From: Cellulophaga algicola DSM 14237
GTDB lineage: Bacteria > Bacteroidota > Bacteroidia > Flavobacteriales > Flavobacteriaceae
Length of the DNA: 64,000 nt
Direction: 5' to 3'
Assembly: GCF_000186265.1 (NCBI RefSeq)
Contig: NC_014934.1
Coordinates: 2,418,001 to 2,482,000 of the forward strand
This document shows positions 50,305 through 59,632 of this stretch, piece by piece. A program made the translations under genes and the position numbers. The notes under the pieces were generated by a model. That model saw only the letters and a list, made by a program, of their open reading frames with translations, made no database searches and was not told the origin of the DNA. The first letter of the stretch is position 1. Every line of letters begins with the position of its first letter.

Positions 50305-53000
50305 TGAGAAATCTATTTATAAAAAAGCACGTACTAGTGCTTATCGCTTTAATTGCTTTGATAAATGTCGCTATTGCTCAGAAAATCACCATTACGGGAG
50401 TATTAAAAGATTCACTAGGAAGCCCCTTAGAAATGGCCAATGTGGTTGCTGTAAATCAAGAAACAAAGAGTCTGGATGGTTTCGGAATTACAGATCCTAA
50501 TGGAAAATATAAGGTTAGCGTGAATCAAAACAGTTCGTATAGCTTAAAATTCAGCTATATCGGTTTTCAACCAAAAGAACTATTGATTAAAACCCTAGAA
50601 GAAGACCTACAACGCGATATAATATTGGCAGAACAAGCACAGAGCTTAGATGAGGTTGAAGTAGTTTATGAGATGCCTGTGGTAGTGAAAGGAGATACCA
50701 TTGTGTATAATACAGACTCTTTTGTTACTGGAACAGAAAAAAAACTGGAAGATGTACTCAGCAAACTTCCGGGGGTAGAAATAAATGATGATGGTGAAAT
50801 ACAAGTAGAAGGAAAGACCGTTACTAAAGTGATGGTCAATGGCAAGGATTTTTTTGATGGTGATTCTAAACTGGCTGCAAAAAATATTCCGGCAAATGCC
50901 CTTGATAAAATAGAAGTGCTGAGAAATTATAGTGAGGTATCGCAATTAAAAGGGGTCACAAACAATCAAGATAACGTAGCTTTAAATATTAGATTAAAAA
51001 CAGGAAAAGAAAAATTTTGGTTCGGAGAAATTACAGCGGGTTTAGGGTTAGATAATAGGTATTTGGCACATCCTAAACTATTTTTTTACAGTCCTAAATA
51101 TAGTGTCAACATTTTAACAGACCTTAATAATATTGGGCAATTGCCTTTTACATCAAGAGATTATAGAAATTTTACCGGTGGCTTTAGAAGCAGAACAGGA
51201 AATACGGGAACTAGTTTTAACGTTGGCGATGGTGGTCTGGGTTTGTCTCAGCTTCAAAACAACCGTGCTAAAGAAATAGAAACAAGATTTGGAGCGGTTA
51301 ATTTTAGTTATGCTCCAACAGAAAAATTAGATTTAAGTGGGTTCGCAATTTATTCCTACGCCAATACAGATTTACAGACGGTGGCTACACGAACGTATAT
51401 TAGTAGTAATCAGCAAGAGGTAACGACAACAGGTACTGAACAAACATCTAATTTAGGATTGCTAAAATTAAGTGCGGCATACACGCCAAATACAAACATG
51501 CAGGTGGAGTATGATGCGCTTGCAAAGTTTTCTGATGAGCATGAGGATGTAGGAATATTGTCTGTAGCAGATGTCACAGATCAAATTTTTGAAAACAAAC
51601 AGCAAACTCCCTCTAGTTTTAATCAGAATGCAAATGTTTATTATACCGTAAATGAGAAGAATATATTGGCTGTTGAAGCACAATATTTAATTCAAAATGA
51701 AGATCCGTTTTATAATGCAATCAGAGAAATACAACCTTTTGAAAGTATTCTCCCTTTGAATGAAGATCAAGCGAATTATAATATCAATCAAGATCGAAAA
51801 ATAAAAACGAATAAGTTTGATTTTAAAACCGATTACTATTTTATTACAGGGCCAAAAAGTAATATTAATTTTACGTTAGGAACCACTCAAAGTAGTCAGA
51901 AATTTAATTCAAATATTTTTCAAATTTTAGATAACGAATCAACTTTAGCGTTTACAGATGACGATTTAGTTAATGATGTGGAATATAAGTTCTCTGATAT
52001 TTTTTTCGGATTTCATTATAAATTAATTGTCGGGAAATTGACATTTAATCCAGGATTCAAAGTTCATGATTATACAGCGAAAAACACGCAATTAGGAGCA
52101 TCGGTTACAGATGATTTGTTCAATATTGTTCCAGATCTTTTTATAAATCTTCAATTAAAGCAATCAGAAAGTATTCGGTTTAATTATGGCGTTAACCGAC
52201 AGTTTTCAGATATAGATAAATTTTCAAGGGCCTATATTTTTAGCAATTACAACTCCATGTATCAAGGTAATCGTGATTTAGAAAGTGCTTTATTCCATAA
52301 TTTATCACTTAATTTTTTCAGCTTTAGTATGTTTAATATGCAAAATATCTTTGCAAATATTAACTATAGTAAGCGTGTAGATGCATTTAAAAACAATAGT
52401 TCAATTGTCGGAATTAATCAGGTAAGTTCTACTATTAATTCTAATTTAGAGGATGAAGTGTTATCTGGTTCTGCTAATTTTCAAAGAACATTTGGAAAAA
52501 TTAAAGTGAGTTCTAAGGGTTCGCTTTCCTATTCTAATTTAAATAATATTGTTAACGGTAGCCCTAGTACCTCAGAGTCTTTAACTCAAAGTTATAGAGC
52601 TTCATTGGCTACGAGTTTTAGGGATGCACCAAATGTTGAGTTTGGGTATACTTATGCAGTTAATAATTATGATAACGGTGGGAACTCATCTACATATTAT
52701 ACAGATACGCCTTTTCTTAAAGTTGATGCTGCCTTTCTGAAACGTTTTATTTTTCTAGCAGATTTAGAGTATTACCATTACAGGGATAAAGCAAACTCTA
52801 TTAATAATGAATACGGAAATTTAGATACCAGTATATCGTATCAAAAAGAAGATAGTAAATGGGCATATAGTGTAGAAGTGACTAATTTACTGAACAATAC
52901 AGAGCTAAATCAAGATAGCTTTAATGAGTTATTTTATAGGACCTCATCGTATGTGGTGCAACCACGATATGTGATGTTAAAAATTAAGTATGATTTGTAA
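50304..53000 (+). CDS. TonB-dependent receptor-like outer-membrane protein with CarboxypepD_reg domain
   Basis: The product has 898 residues. A signal peptide (to about IAQ) is followed by a carboxypeptidase-regulatory-like domain (ITGVLKDSLGSPLEMANVVAV, about 28-110), then a plug-like domain with VVYEMPVVVKGDTIVYNTDSF and KLEDVLSKLPGVEINDDGEIQVEGKTVTKVMVNGKDFFDGD, and a long beta-barrel region with alternating aromatic strands to SYVVQPRYVMLKIKYDL. It is the outer-membrane member of the GLPGLI pair. The ligand is unknown. No TonB box can be named with certainty. It ends 195 bases before metK. Confidence 0.88.
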   Translation: MRNLFIKKHVLVLIALIALINVAIAQKITITGVLKDSLGSPLEMANVVAVNQETKSLDGFGITDPNGKYKVSVNQNSSYSLKFSYIGFQPKELLIKTLEEDLQRDIILAEQAQSLDEVEVVYEMPVVVKGDTIVYNTDSFVTGTEKKLEDVLSKLPGVEINDDGEIQVEGKTVTKVMVNGKDFFDGDSKLAAKNIPANALDKIEVLRNYSEVSQLKGVTNNQDNVALNIRLKTGKEKFWFGEITAGLGLDNRYLAHPKLFFYSPKYSVNILTDLNNIGQLPFTSRDYRNFTGGFRSRTGNTGTSFNVGDGGLGLSQLQNNRAKEIETRFGAVNFSYAPTEKLDLSGFAIYSYANTDLQTVATRTYISSNQQEVTTTGTEQTSNLGLLKLSAAYTPNTNMQVEYDALAKFSDEHEDVGILSVADVTDQIFENKQQTPSSFNQNANVYYTVNEKNILAVEAQYLIQNEDPFYNAIREIQPFESILPLNEDQANYNINQDRKIKTNKFDFKTDYYFITGPKSNINFTLGTTQSSQKFNSNIFQILDNESTLAFTDDDLVNDVEYKFSDIFFGFHYKLIVGKLTFNPGFKVHDYTAKNTQLGASVTDDLFNIVPDLFINLQLKQSESIRFNYGVNRQFSDIDKFSRAYIFSNYNSMYQGNRDLESALFHNLSLNFFSFSMFNMQNIFANINYSKRVDAFKNNSSIVGINQVSSTINSNLEDEVLSGSANFQRTFGKIKVSSKGSLSYSNLNNIVNGSPSTSESLTQSYRASLATSFRDAPNVEFGYTYAVNNYDNGGNSSTYYTDTPFLKVDAAFLKRFIFLADLEYYHYRDKANSINNEYGNLDTSISYQKEDSKWAYSVEVTNLLNNTELNQDSFNELFYRTSSYVVQPRYVMLKIKYDL

Positions 53001-53047
53001 AATTGCAATTTGTTGTTAAACCATTTTTCAGATCCCATCTTTTATTT

Positions 53048-53055
53048 TACTTTTG
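53048..53055 (+). promoter_or_regulatory. -7 box of the metK leader
   Basis: TACTTTTG matches TAnnTTTG and ends 13 bases before the SAM-II-like element, as expected for its promoter. Confidence 0.62.
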
Positions 53056-53068
53056 TGCTATTATTAAT

Positions 53069-53117
53069 TGAGGACGGATTTGACTGATTGCAACCTCGTA
53101 AAAAATGCTAAAGCAGT
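53069..53117 (+). promoter_or_regulatory. SAM-II-class riboswitch aptamer upstream of metK
   Basis: The compact pseudoknot of SAM-II is visible. P1: TGAGG (53069-53073) with CCTCG (53094-53098). Its loop holds GATTTG and ACTGATTGCA; ACTG (53083-53086) pairs with CAGT (53114-53117) and GCA (53090-53092) with TGC (53106-53108), and the 3' tail contains the conserved GCTAAA (53107-53112). The gene product, SAM synthetase, is the expected target. The gap of 78 bases to the ATG leaves the regulatory mechanism open. Confidence 0.85.
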
Positions 53118-53195
53118 TGTGACTGAAATTTCTTTTCGGTTCATAAACTTCTTTTAACCTTTCTGTCAAGTCTATTCTAGAAAATAAAACCATTT

Positions 53196-54452
53196 ATGGC
53201 TTATTTATTCACATCAGAATCTGTTAGTGAAGGACACCCAGATAAAGTAGCAGACCAAATAAGTGATGCGCTTTTAGATAATTTTTTGGCATTTGATCCA
53301 GAAAGTAAAGTAGCATGCGAAACATTAGTAACTACAGGTCAAGTAGTGTTGGCAGGTGAAGTTAAGAGTGATACCTATTTAGATGTTCAACAAATAGCAA
53401 GAGATGTTATCAATAAAATTGGATATACGAAAGGAGAATATCAATTTAGTGGAGACTCTTGTGGTGTTATTTCTTTAATACATGAGCAGTCTAAAGATAT
53501 TAGTCAAGGTGTAGATCGCGGTTCTAAAGAAGAGCAAGGTGCAGGAGATCAAGGAATGATGTTTGGCTACGCTACGAAAGAAACAGAAAACTACATGCCT
53601 TTGGCTTTAGATATTTCGCATAAAATATTACAGATCTTAGCAGATTTAAGAAGAGAAGGTAAAGAAATTTCTTATTTAAGACCAGATGCTAAAGCGCAGG
53701 TAACCATAGAATATAGTGATGAAAATGTACCTCAACGTATAGATACTATTGTAGTTTCTACTCAGCATGATGCTTTTGATGCAGATGATGAAAAAATGTT
53801 GGCGAAAATTAAATCGGATATCATTTCTATCCTAATTCCTAAAGTAAAGGAACAATTGCCAGCACATATACAGACCTTGTTTGACGATGCTATTACCTAT
53901 CATATTAACCCAACAGGGAAATTTGTAATTGGTGGTCCTCATGGAGATACGGGGTTAACAGGTCGTAAGATTATTGTAGATACGTACGGTGGTAAAGGCG
54001 CTCACGGTGGTGGTGCATTTAGTGGTAAAGATCCTAGTAAAGTAGATAGAAGTGCTGCATATGCTGCACGTCATGCCGCTAAGAACTTAGTTGCAGCAGG
54101 AGTTGCCGATGAGATTTTAGTACAAGTAAGTTATGCTATTGGAGTGGTAGAACCAACCTCTATCTACGTAGATACATACGGTACTGCTAAGGTGAATTTA
54201 AACGATGGGCAGATTGCAAGAAAAGTAGCCGAATTGTTTGACATGCGTCCGTTTGCAATTGAAGAACGCTTAAAATTACGTAATCCAATTTATTTAGAGA
54301 CTGCAGCATACGGTCATATGGGAAAAGAACCTATAACAGTAACAAAAACTTTTGAATCTCCTTACAATGGTAGAGTAGAGAAAGAGGTAGAATTGTTTAC
54401 TTGGGAAAAACTAGATATGCTGGATCAAGTGAAAGCAACATTTGGAATATAA
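53196..54452 (+). CDS. metK: S-adenosylmethionine synthetase
   Basis: The product has 418 residues, slightly longer than E. coli MetK as in many Bacteroidota. Signatures are [70 protein letters not shown] and [26 protein letters not shown]. It makes SAM from methionine and ATP. It is preceded by a SAM-II-like riboswitch and followed by the methionine-synthesis genes, so product feedback at RNA level is expected. Confidence 0.98.
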   Translation: MAYLFTSESVSEGHPDKVADQISDALLDNFLAFDPESKVACETLVTTGQVVLAGEVKSDTYLDVQQIARDVINKIGYTKGEYQFSGDSCGVISLIHEQSKDISQGVDRGSKEEQGAGDQGMMFGYATKETENYMPLALDISHKILQILADLRREGKEISYLRPDAKAQVTIEYSDENVPQRIDTIVVSTQHDAFDADDEKMLAKIKSDIISILIPKVKEQLPAHIQTLFDDAITYHINPTGKFVIGGPHGDTGLTGRKIIVDTYGGKGAHGGGAFSGKDPSKVDRSAAYAARHAAKNLVAAGVADEILVQVSYAIGVVEPTSIYVDTYGTAKVNLNDGQIARKVAELFDMRPFAIEERLKLRNPIYLETAAYGHMGKEPITVTKTFESPYNGRVEKEVELFTWEKLDMLDQVKATFGI

Positions 54453-54461
54453 ATTTTTGAG

Positions 54462-54505
54462 AGATTCTAGCAGTTTTTTCAAATTAATTAAGATTGCTAG
54501 AATCT
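54462..54505 (+). terminator. Hairpin after metK
   Basis: AGATTCTAGCA (54462-54472) pairs perfectly with TGCTAGAATCT (54495-54505) over a 22-base loop. No T-run follows, so it may be a weak terminator or a processing site. Confidence 0.5.
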
Positions 54506-54568
54506 TAACAAAACAATATCATTTTATAATTATTGGTGAATAATTAGGAATTTAAAAAGTTCCAACGT

Positions 54569-54576
54569 TATATTTG
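54569..54576 (+). promoter_or_regulatory. -7 box of the metY operon
   Basis: TATATTTG matches TAnnTTTG, 30 bases before the SAM-I aptamer. Confidence 0.65.
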
Positions 54577-54605
54577 CACCGCACAAGTTCAAACACGTAT
54601 TGAAT

Positions 54606-54729
54606 AGTTATCAAGAAAGGTGGAGGGAATAGACCCTTTGAAACCTTAGCAACCCTTTGTTCTTATTTTGAACAATGAAGGTGCTAAATTCTACCAAAAA
54701 TTGCAGTAATGCATTGGCGGCAGATAACG
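54606..54729 (+). promoter_or_regulatory. SAM-I (S-box) riboswitch aptamer
   Basis: The consensus S-box core is present: GGTGGAGGGAATAGACCC, TTTGAAACC, TTAGCAACC and GGTGCTAAATTCTACC. P1 pairs GTTATC (54607-54612) with GATAAC (54723-54728). P3 is a stem with GTTC and GAAC around CTTTG and TGAAG. P4 pairs CCAA with TTGG around TTGCAGTAATGCA. It lies in the leader of the metY gene and would sense SAM to shut methionine synthesis down. Confidence 0.95.
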
Positions 54730-54737
54730 AAAAGATT

Positions 54738-54757
54738 AATTGCTATTCCTAGCAATT
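54738..54757 (+). promoter_or_regulatory. Hairpin after the SAM-I aptamer
   Basis: AATTGCTA (54738-54745) pairs perfectly with TAGCAATT (54750-54757) over a 4-base loop, 9 bases after P1. It is a candidate expression-platform stem, though the T-run after it is poor. Confidence 0.5.
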
Positions 54758-54865
54758 GAATATTTCTTCTTAATAACTTTTTGATTTTTATCTAACTCAG
54801 GCGTATAGGTCTGTTACTAGAGTTTGGCTTTTTATTTTATAATTAATTTAAAAAACAAGAAGATC

Positions 54866-56140
54866 ATGAGTAATCAAAAATTAGCAACAAACGCTTTACA
54901 TGCAGGGCATGACACTACGCAAACAGCAGGAACAAGAGCGGTTCCAATCTATCAAACATCATCTTATGTTTTTAGAGATACAGACCATGCTGCAAAATTA
55001 TTCTCTTTAGGGGAATTAGGATTTATTTACACCCGTTTAAATAATCCTACAAATCAAATTTTACAAGATAGGTTAGCCGCCGTAGAAGGTGGGGTAGGAG
55101 CAGTAGTTTTTGCTTCAGGTACCGCAGCAATTGCTACCGGTTTATTAACCTTGCTAAGAGCAGGCGATCATATCGTTGCTTCGAGTAGTTTATATGGGGG
55201 CACTTTTAATTTATTGAATGTAACCTTACCTAGATTAGGAATTACAACCACATTTGTAGATGCTTCTGATCCTGATAATTTTGGTAAAGCAGTACAAGAT
55301 AATACAAGAGCCTTTTTCGTAGAATCTTTAGGAAATCCAAAATTGGATGTTCTAGATTTAAAAGCGATTTCAAAACATGCAAAAGTAGCACAAGTACCTT
55401 TTATTGTAGATAATACGGTAGCTTCTCCTGTGTTATTAAACCCTATTGAACACGGTGCTAATCTTGTTATTCATTCCTTGACAAAATATATTGGAGGTCA
55501 TGGAACTTCTTTAGGAGGTGCTATTGTAGATGCAGGTACTTTTGATTGGACAAACGGAAAATTTCCGGAATTTACAGAACCTTCTGCCGGGTATCATGGA
55601 TTAGTGTATAGCGAAGCTTTAGGGGCAGCAGCATTTACGTTTAAATTAATTTTAGAAGGGTTGCGTGATTTTGGTGGTGCTTTGAGTCCGTTTAATGCTT
55701 TTCAGATTATTCAGGGATTAGAAACCTTACCGGTACGTATAAAGCAACATAGCGCAAATGCATTAGCATTAGCAACGTGGTTAGAAAGTAGAGAAGAAGT
55801 TGCTTGGGTAAACTATCCTGGTTTAAAGAGCAGTACATACTATGATTTGGCTAAAGAATATTTACCAAAAGGACAAAGCGGCCTGGTGACCTTCGGAATT
55901 AAAGGTGGTTTTGAAGCGGCTCAAAAAGTAACAGATGCTACTAAAATATTCTCATTGTTAGCTAATATTGGTGATACAAAATCACTAATTATTCATCCTG
56001 CAAGTACTACCCACCAACAATTAACAGCAGCACAACAAGAAGCAGCAGGAGTGCCGCAAGATTTGGTGCGTTTGTCTGTTGGTTTGGAAGATATTGAAGA
56101 CTTAAAAGCAGATTTAATACAGGCTTTTGAAACACTTTAA
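54866..56140 (+). CDS. metY: O-acetylhomoserine sulfhydrylase (MetY-type)
   Basis: The product has 424 residues from MSNQKLATNALHAGHDTTQT. PLP fold-type I Cys/Met-metabolism motifs are TRLNNPTNQILQDRLAAVEGG, FASGTAAIATGLLTLLRAGDHIVASSSLYGGT, PFIVDNTVASP and NLVIHSLTKYIGGHGTSLGG with Lys207 as the Schiff-base residue, plus the C-terminal KSLIIHPASTTHQQL. It makes homocysteine from O-acetylhomoserine and sulfide. An upstream start at 54824 adds an unconserved 14 residues. First gene behind the SAM-I riboswitch and probably co-transcribed with the fusion gene 71 bases on. Confidence 0.94.
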   Translation: MSNQKLATNALHAGHDTTQTAGTRAVPIYQTSSYVFRDTDHAAKLFSLGELGFIYTRLNNPTNQILQDRLAAVEGGVGAVVFASGTAAIATGLLTLLRAGDHIVASSSLYGGTFNLLNVTLPRLGITTTFVDASDPDNFGKAVQDNTRAFFVESLGNPKLDVLDLKAISKHAKVAQVPFIVDNTVASPVLLNPIEHGANLVIHSLTKYIGGHGTSLGGAIVDAGTFDWTNGKFPEFTEPSAGYHGLVYSEALGAAAFTFKLILEGLRDFGGALSPFNAFQIIQGLETLPVRIKQHSANALALATWLESREEVAWVNYPGLKSSTYYDLAKEYLPKGQSGLVTFGIKGGFEAAQKVTDATKIFSLLANIGDTKSLIIHPASTTHQQLTAAQQEAAGVPQDLVRLSVGLEDIEDLKADLIQAFETL

Positions 56141-56211
56141 TGTACGCAAAGCTTAACTTTTATTACACCTTTTATTTTGCCTATTTAGGCTCAATTGATT
56201 AAACATATACT

Positions 56212-59200
56212 ATGCTACAGCATTTAACGATACCTAATTATACCAACCACGGCGGTACCACACAAGACATTAATTTGTCATACCAACTATTTGGACCTGA
56301 GCTACACACTGCGCCAATTGTGTTAGTAAACCATGCTTTAACGGGTAGCTCTGAGGTGGCAGGCGAAAATGGTTGGTGGTCTGCATTAATCGGGGATGGA
56401 AAATGTATAGATACCCAGAAGTACACCATTTTAGTATTTAATGTGCCAGGGAATGGTCATGATGGTTTTGTCGTTGAAAATTATAAAGATTTTGTAGCCC
56501 AAGATATCGCAAAGCTATTTTTGATAGGATTGAAACAACTAGAAGTGAAGCGCCTTTTTGCGCTTATTGGAGGTTCTATGGGTGGTGGTATAGCTTGGGA
56601 GATGATTGCTTTAGAGCCTAATCTAACGGAGAATTTAATTCCTGTAGCATCCGATTGGAAATCTACTGATTGGCTAATTGCTAATTGTCAAATTCAAGAA
56701 CAATTTTTATTAAATTCTAGTCAGCCTGTTCACGATGCGCGTATGCATGCTATGTTATGTTATAGAACACCAGAATCTTTTAAAGAGCGCTTTAAACGTA
56801 GCACCAACGAAGAATTACATGTGTTTAATGTAGAAAGTTGGTTAACGCACCATGGTGCAAAACTACAAGAGCGTTTTCAATTGTCTGCTTATAAGTTAAT
56901 GAATCAGCTATTGAAATCTATCGATATTACTAGAGATAATAAAGATGCCTTTTCAACGATAGAGAAAAGTGCAACGAACATTCATATTATCGGTGTCGAT
57001 TCGGATTTGTTTTTTACAGCACAAGAGAATAAAGATACCTTTAAACAATTAGCACAAGTAAATAGTAATGTTACCTATGGTGAGATACGATCATTACATG
57101 GCCATGATGCTTTTTTAATTGAGTTTCAGCAAATGGAGCAACTGTTAAAGGGAATATTTGATCAGAACGGAAAAAATAAGCGAATCAAGATATTAAAATT
57201 TGGAGGTAGGTCATTGGCGAATGGTGATGGTCTAAACCGTGTTTTAGAGATTGTAGCCACTAAAGTAAATAAGGGCGAAAATATTGGTGTTGTTTTGTCA
57301 GCACGAGGTAAAGCTACAGATCACTTAGAAAGTATTTTAAAAAGAGCCGCTAAAGGCAAAGAATATTCAAAAGATTTTGAAGCTTTTAAAGTGTATCAGC
57401 AATCAGATTTTAATGTAGCGCTATCCAAAGAATTTTCAGATTTAGAAAAATTGTTTGAAGGGGTTTCTTTATTAGGAGATTACAGTGCTAAAATAAAAGA
57501 TCAAGTATTGTCTTTTGGAGAGTTAATTTCTGGGAAAGTAATTACGCAACTATTAAAGGCTAATGGCGTAAAAGCTAAATTTATTGATTCTCGCGAATTG
57601 ATAAAAACAGATAGCAATTTTGGGGATGCGCAAGTTTATGAAGCTTTATCAAAAGAAAACGTATTAGAAGTTATTTCTAAATTAGATGCAAATGTAGTAC
57701 CAGTTATAACTGGATTTATAGCATCGAATAAAGGTGGTGAAACAACCACTTTAGGGAGGAATGGGAGTAACTATTCCGCAGCATTAATAGCTAATTTTTT
57801 AGATGCTGCAGAATTGCAAAATTATACCCATGTAGATGGGATTTATACTGCAAATCCTGATTATGTAGCAGATGCAAAGCGTATAGCAGAACTATCTTAT
57901 GGGGAAGCAAATGAGCTGGCAAATTTTGGAGCGACCATACTACATGCTAAAACAATTATTCCTTTAATAGAAAAGAATATTCCATTGCGAATATTAAATA
58001 CATTTAATGGGGATAATGAAGGGACTTTAATTAGCGCTAAGACAAGCAAGGAAGGTATAAAATCACTATCTGTAATTGAAAATGTAGCCTTAGTAAATTT
58101 TGAAGGACGTGGGTTGTTGGGAAAAGTCGGAGTAGATGCACGTGTATTTAAAACTTTAGGTGCAAATAATATAAGTGTGAACATCATATCGCAAGGATCT
58201 TCAGAACGTGGTCTTGGTTTTGTGGTTGATGCAGATAAAGCTGAAAAAGCGAAAGAGGTGTTGATTGATGAATTTAGTTCGGATTTTCAGACCAAAGATG
58301 TGAACATGATTACGGTAACCAAAGATGTATCGGTAATTTCAATCGTTGGGCAAGATTTAAGTTCGTTTCATAAGCCTTTTAATGAACTGATTAAAAACCA
58401 AATTGTACCCTTGTTATTTAACAATACAGTAACGGGTAAAAATGTTAGTTTGGTCGTGAGGCGTAAAGACCTTTACAAGGCCTTGAACGTAATGCACGGT
58501 CAGGTTTTTGGAATCAGTAAAAAAGTGAACCTTGCTATATTTGGACATGGGAATGTTGGAGGAACGTTGATCGATCAAATTTTAAAATCGGCTCAAAATA
58601 TAGAAGAACGAAAAGGAATTCAATTAAAGGTTTTTGCAGTGGCAAACTCTAAAAAAGTATTGCTTAATAAAAACGGAATTTCAGAAAATTGGAAAACAGA
58701 TTTGGATGATCAAGGTGTAGCTTTTGATCTGAATTCAATTTTTGACTTTGCAAAGTCACATCATTTAGAAAATTTAATAGCAGTAGATAATACGGCTAGT
58801 AAAACCTTTGTAGCTTCCTATTTAAATATGATTGAAAATGGTTTTGACTTGGTATCTTCAAACAAAATAGCAAATACCTTAAGTTTTGACTTTTATCAAA
58901 ACTTAAGGACAGAATTAGAAAAGAGTCAGAAACAATATTTGTATGAAACCAATGTAGGCGCAGGCCTTCCACTGATAGATACTATTAAGTTGTTGCATTT
59001 GTCTGGGGAGAATATTACACGTATTAAAGGAGTTTTTTCAGGATCTTTGAGTTATATATTTAATACTTTTTCAGAGGTTGATAGGCCTTTTTCATCCATC
59101 CTAAAAGAAGCGATGGAAAAAGGATTTACAGAGCCAGATGCTCGGGAAGATCTTTCTGGTAATGATGTAGGAAGAAAACTTTTGATATTAGCTAGAGAAT

Positions 59201-59598
59201 TAGATTTGAGTAATGAATTTGCGGATATTAGTATTCAGAATTTAATTCCGGAGTCATTACATAATGTTACGGTTGATGAATTTAAAAGTAAGTTGAGTTC
59301 CTTAGATGCCATTTTTGAAAAGATTAAAAAAGAGCAAAAGCCAAATCATGTGCTGCGTTATGTCGGTGATTTGTCTGGAGATTTACAAAAGGAAAAAGGG
59401 AATTTAGAAGTGAAATTAGTTTCAGTTCCTAAAGAAAGTGCTTTAGGACAAGTGAAAGGATCAGATTCTATCATAGAAATATATACGGAGTCTTATGGAG
59501 AAAATCCGTTAGTGATCCAAGGCGCGGGAGCAGGTGCAGCAGTAACAGCACGTGGTGTTTTTGGAGATATATTGAGGATTATAGAAAAAGGTAAATAG
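56212..59598 (+). CDS. Trifunctional fusion: MetX-type homoserine acyltransferase + aspartokinase + homoserine dehydrogenase
   Basis: The product has 1128 residues in three blocks. Residues 1-about 315 are an alpha/beta-hydrolase like MetX: VNHALTGSSEVAG, nucleophile Ser122 in IGGSMGGGIAWEM, acid Asp265 in VDSDLFFT and His298 in LHGHDAFLIE. Residues 323-about 765 are aspartokinase: KFGGRSLANGDGLN (329 on), GRNGSNYSAALIA and ACT domains near VNFEGRGLLGKVGVDARVFKTLG. Residues about 770-1128 are homoserine dehydrogenase: LAIFGHGNVGGTLID, ETNVGAGLPLIDTI, GVFSGSLSYIFNTF and EPDAREDLSGNDVGRKLLI. Thus aspartate activation, reduction to homoserine and acylation are on one chain, missing only aspartate-semialdehyde dehydrogenase. 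Confidence 0.95.
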   Translation: MLQHLTIPNYTNHGGTTQDINLSYQLFGPELHTAPIVLVNHALTGSSEVAGENGWWSALIGDGKCIDTQKYTILVFNVPGNGHDGFVVENYKDFVAQDIAKLFLIGLKQLEVKRLFALIGGSMGGGIAWEMIALEPNLTENLIPVASDWKSTDWLIANCQIQEQFLLNSSQPVHDARMHAMLCYRTPESFKERFKRSTNEELHVFNVESWLTHHGAKLQERFQLSAYKLMNQLLKSIDITRDNKDAFSTIEKSATNIHIIGVDSDLFFTAQENKDTFKQLAQVNSNVTYGEIRSLHGHDAFLIEFQQMEQLLKGIFDQNGKNKRIKILKFGGRSLANGDGLNRVLEIVATKVNKGENIGVVLSARGKATDHLESILKRAAKGKEYSKDFEAFKVYQQSDFNVALSKEFSDLEKLFEGVSLLGDYSAKIKDQVLSFGELISGKVITQLLKANGVKAKFIDSRELIKTDSNFGDAQVYEALSKENVLEVISKLDANVVPVITGFIASNKGGETTTLGRNGSNYSAALIANFLDAAELQNYTHVDGIYTANPDYVADAKRIAELSYGEANELANFGATILHAKTIIPLIEKNIPLRILNTFNGDNEGTLISAKTSKEGIKSLSVIENVALVNFEGRGLLGKVGVDARVFKTLGANNISVNIISQGSSERGLGFVVDADKAEKAKEVLIDEFSSDFQTKDVNMITVTKDVSVISIVGQDLSSFHKPFNELIKNQIVPLLFNNTVTGKNVSLVVRRKDLYKALNVMHGQVFGISKKVNLAIFGHGNVGGTLIDQILKSAQNIEERKGIQLKVFAVANSKKVLLNKNGISENWKTDLDDQGVAFDLNSIFDFAKSHHLENLIAVDNTASKTFVASYLNMIENGFDLVSSNKIANTLSFDFYQNLRTELEKSQKQYLYETNVGAGLPLIDTIKLLHLSGENITRIKGVFSGSLSYIFNTFSEVDRPFSSILKEAMEKGFTEPDAREDLSGNDVGRKLLILARELDLSNEFADISIQNLIPESLHNVTVDEFKSKLSSLDAIFEKIKKEQKPNHVLRYVGDLSGDLQKEKGNLEVKLVSVPKESALGQVKGSDSIIEIYTESYGENPLVIQGAGAGAAVTARGVFGDILRIIEKGK

Positions 59599-59632
59599 AT
59601 ACGAAGAATCAGAAGAGGAATCTCTGATTAAC

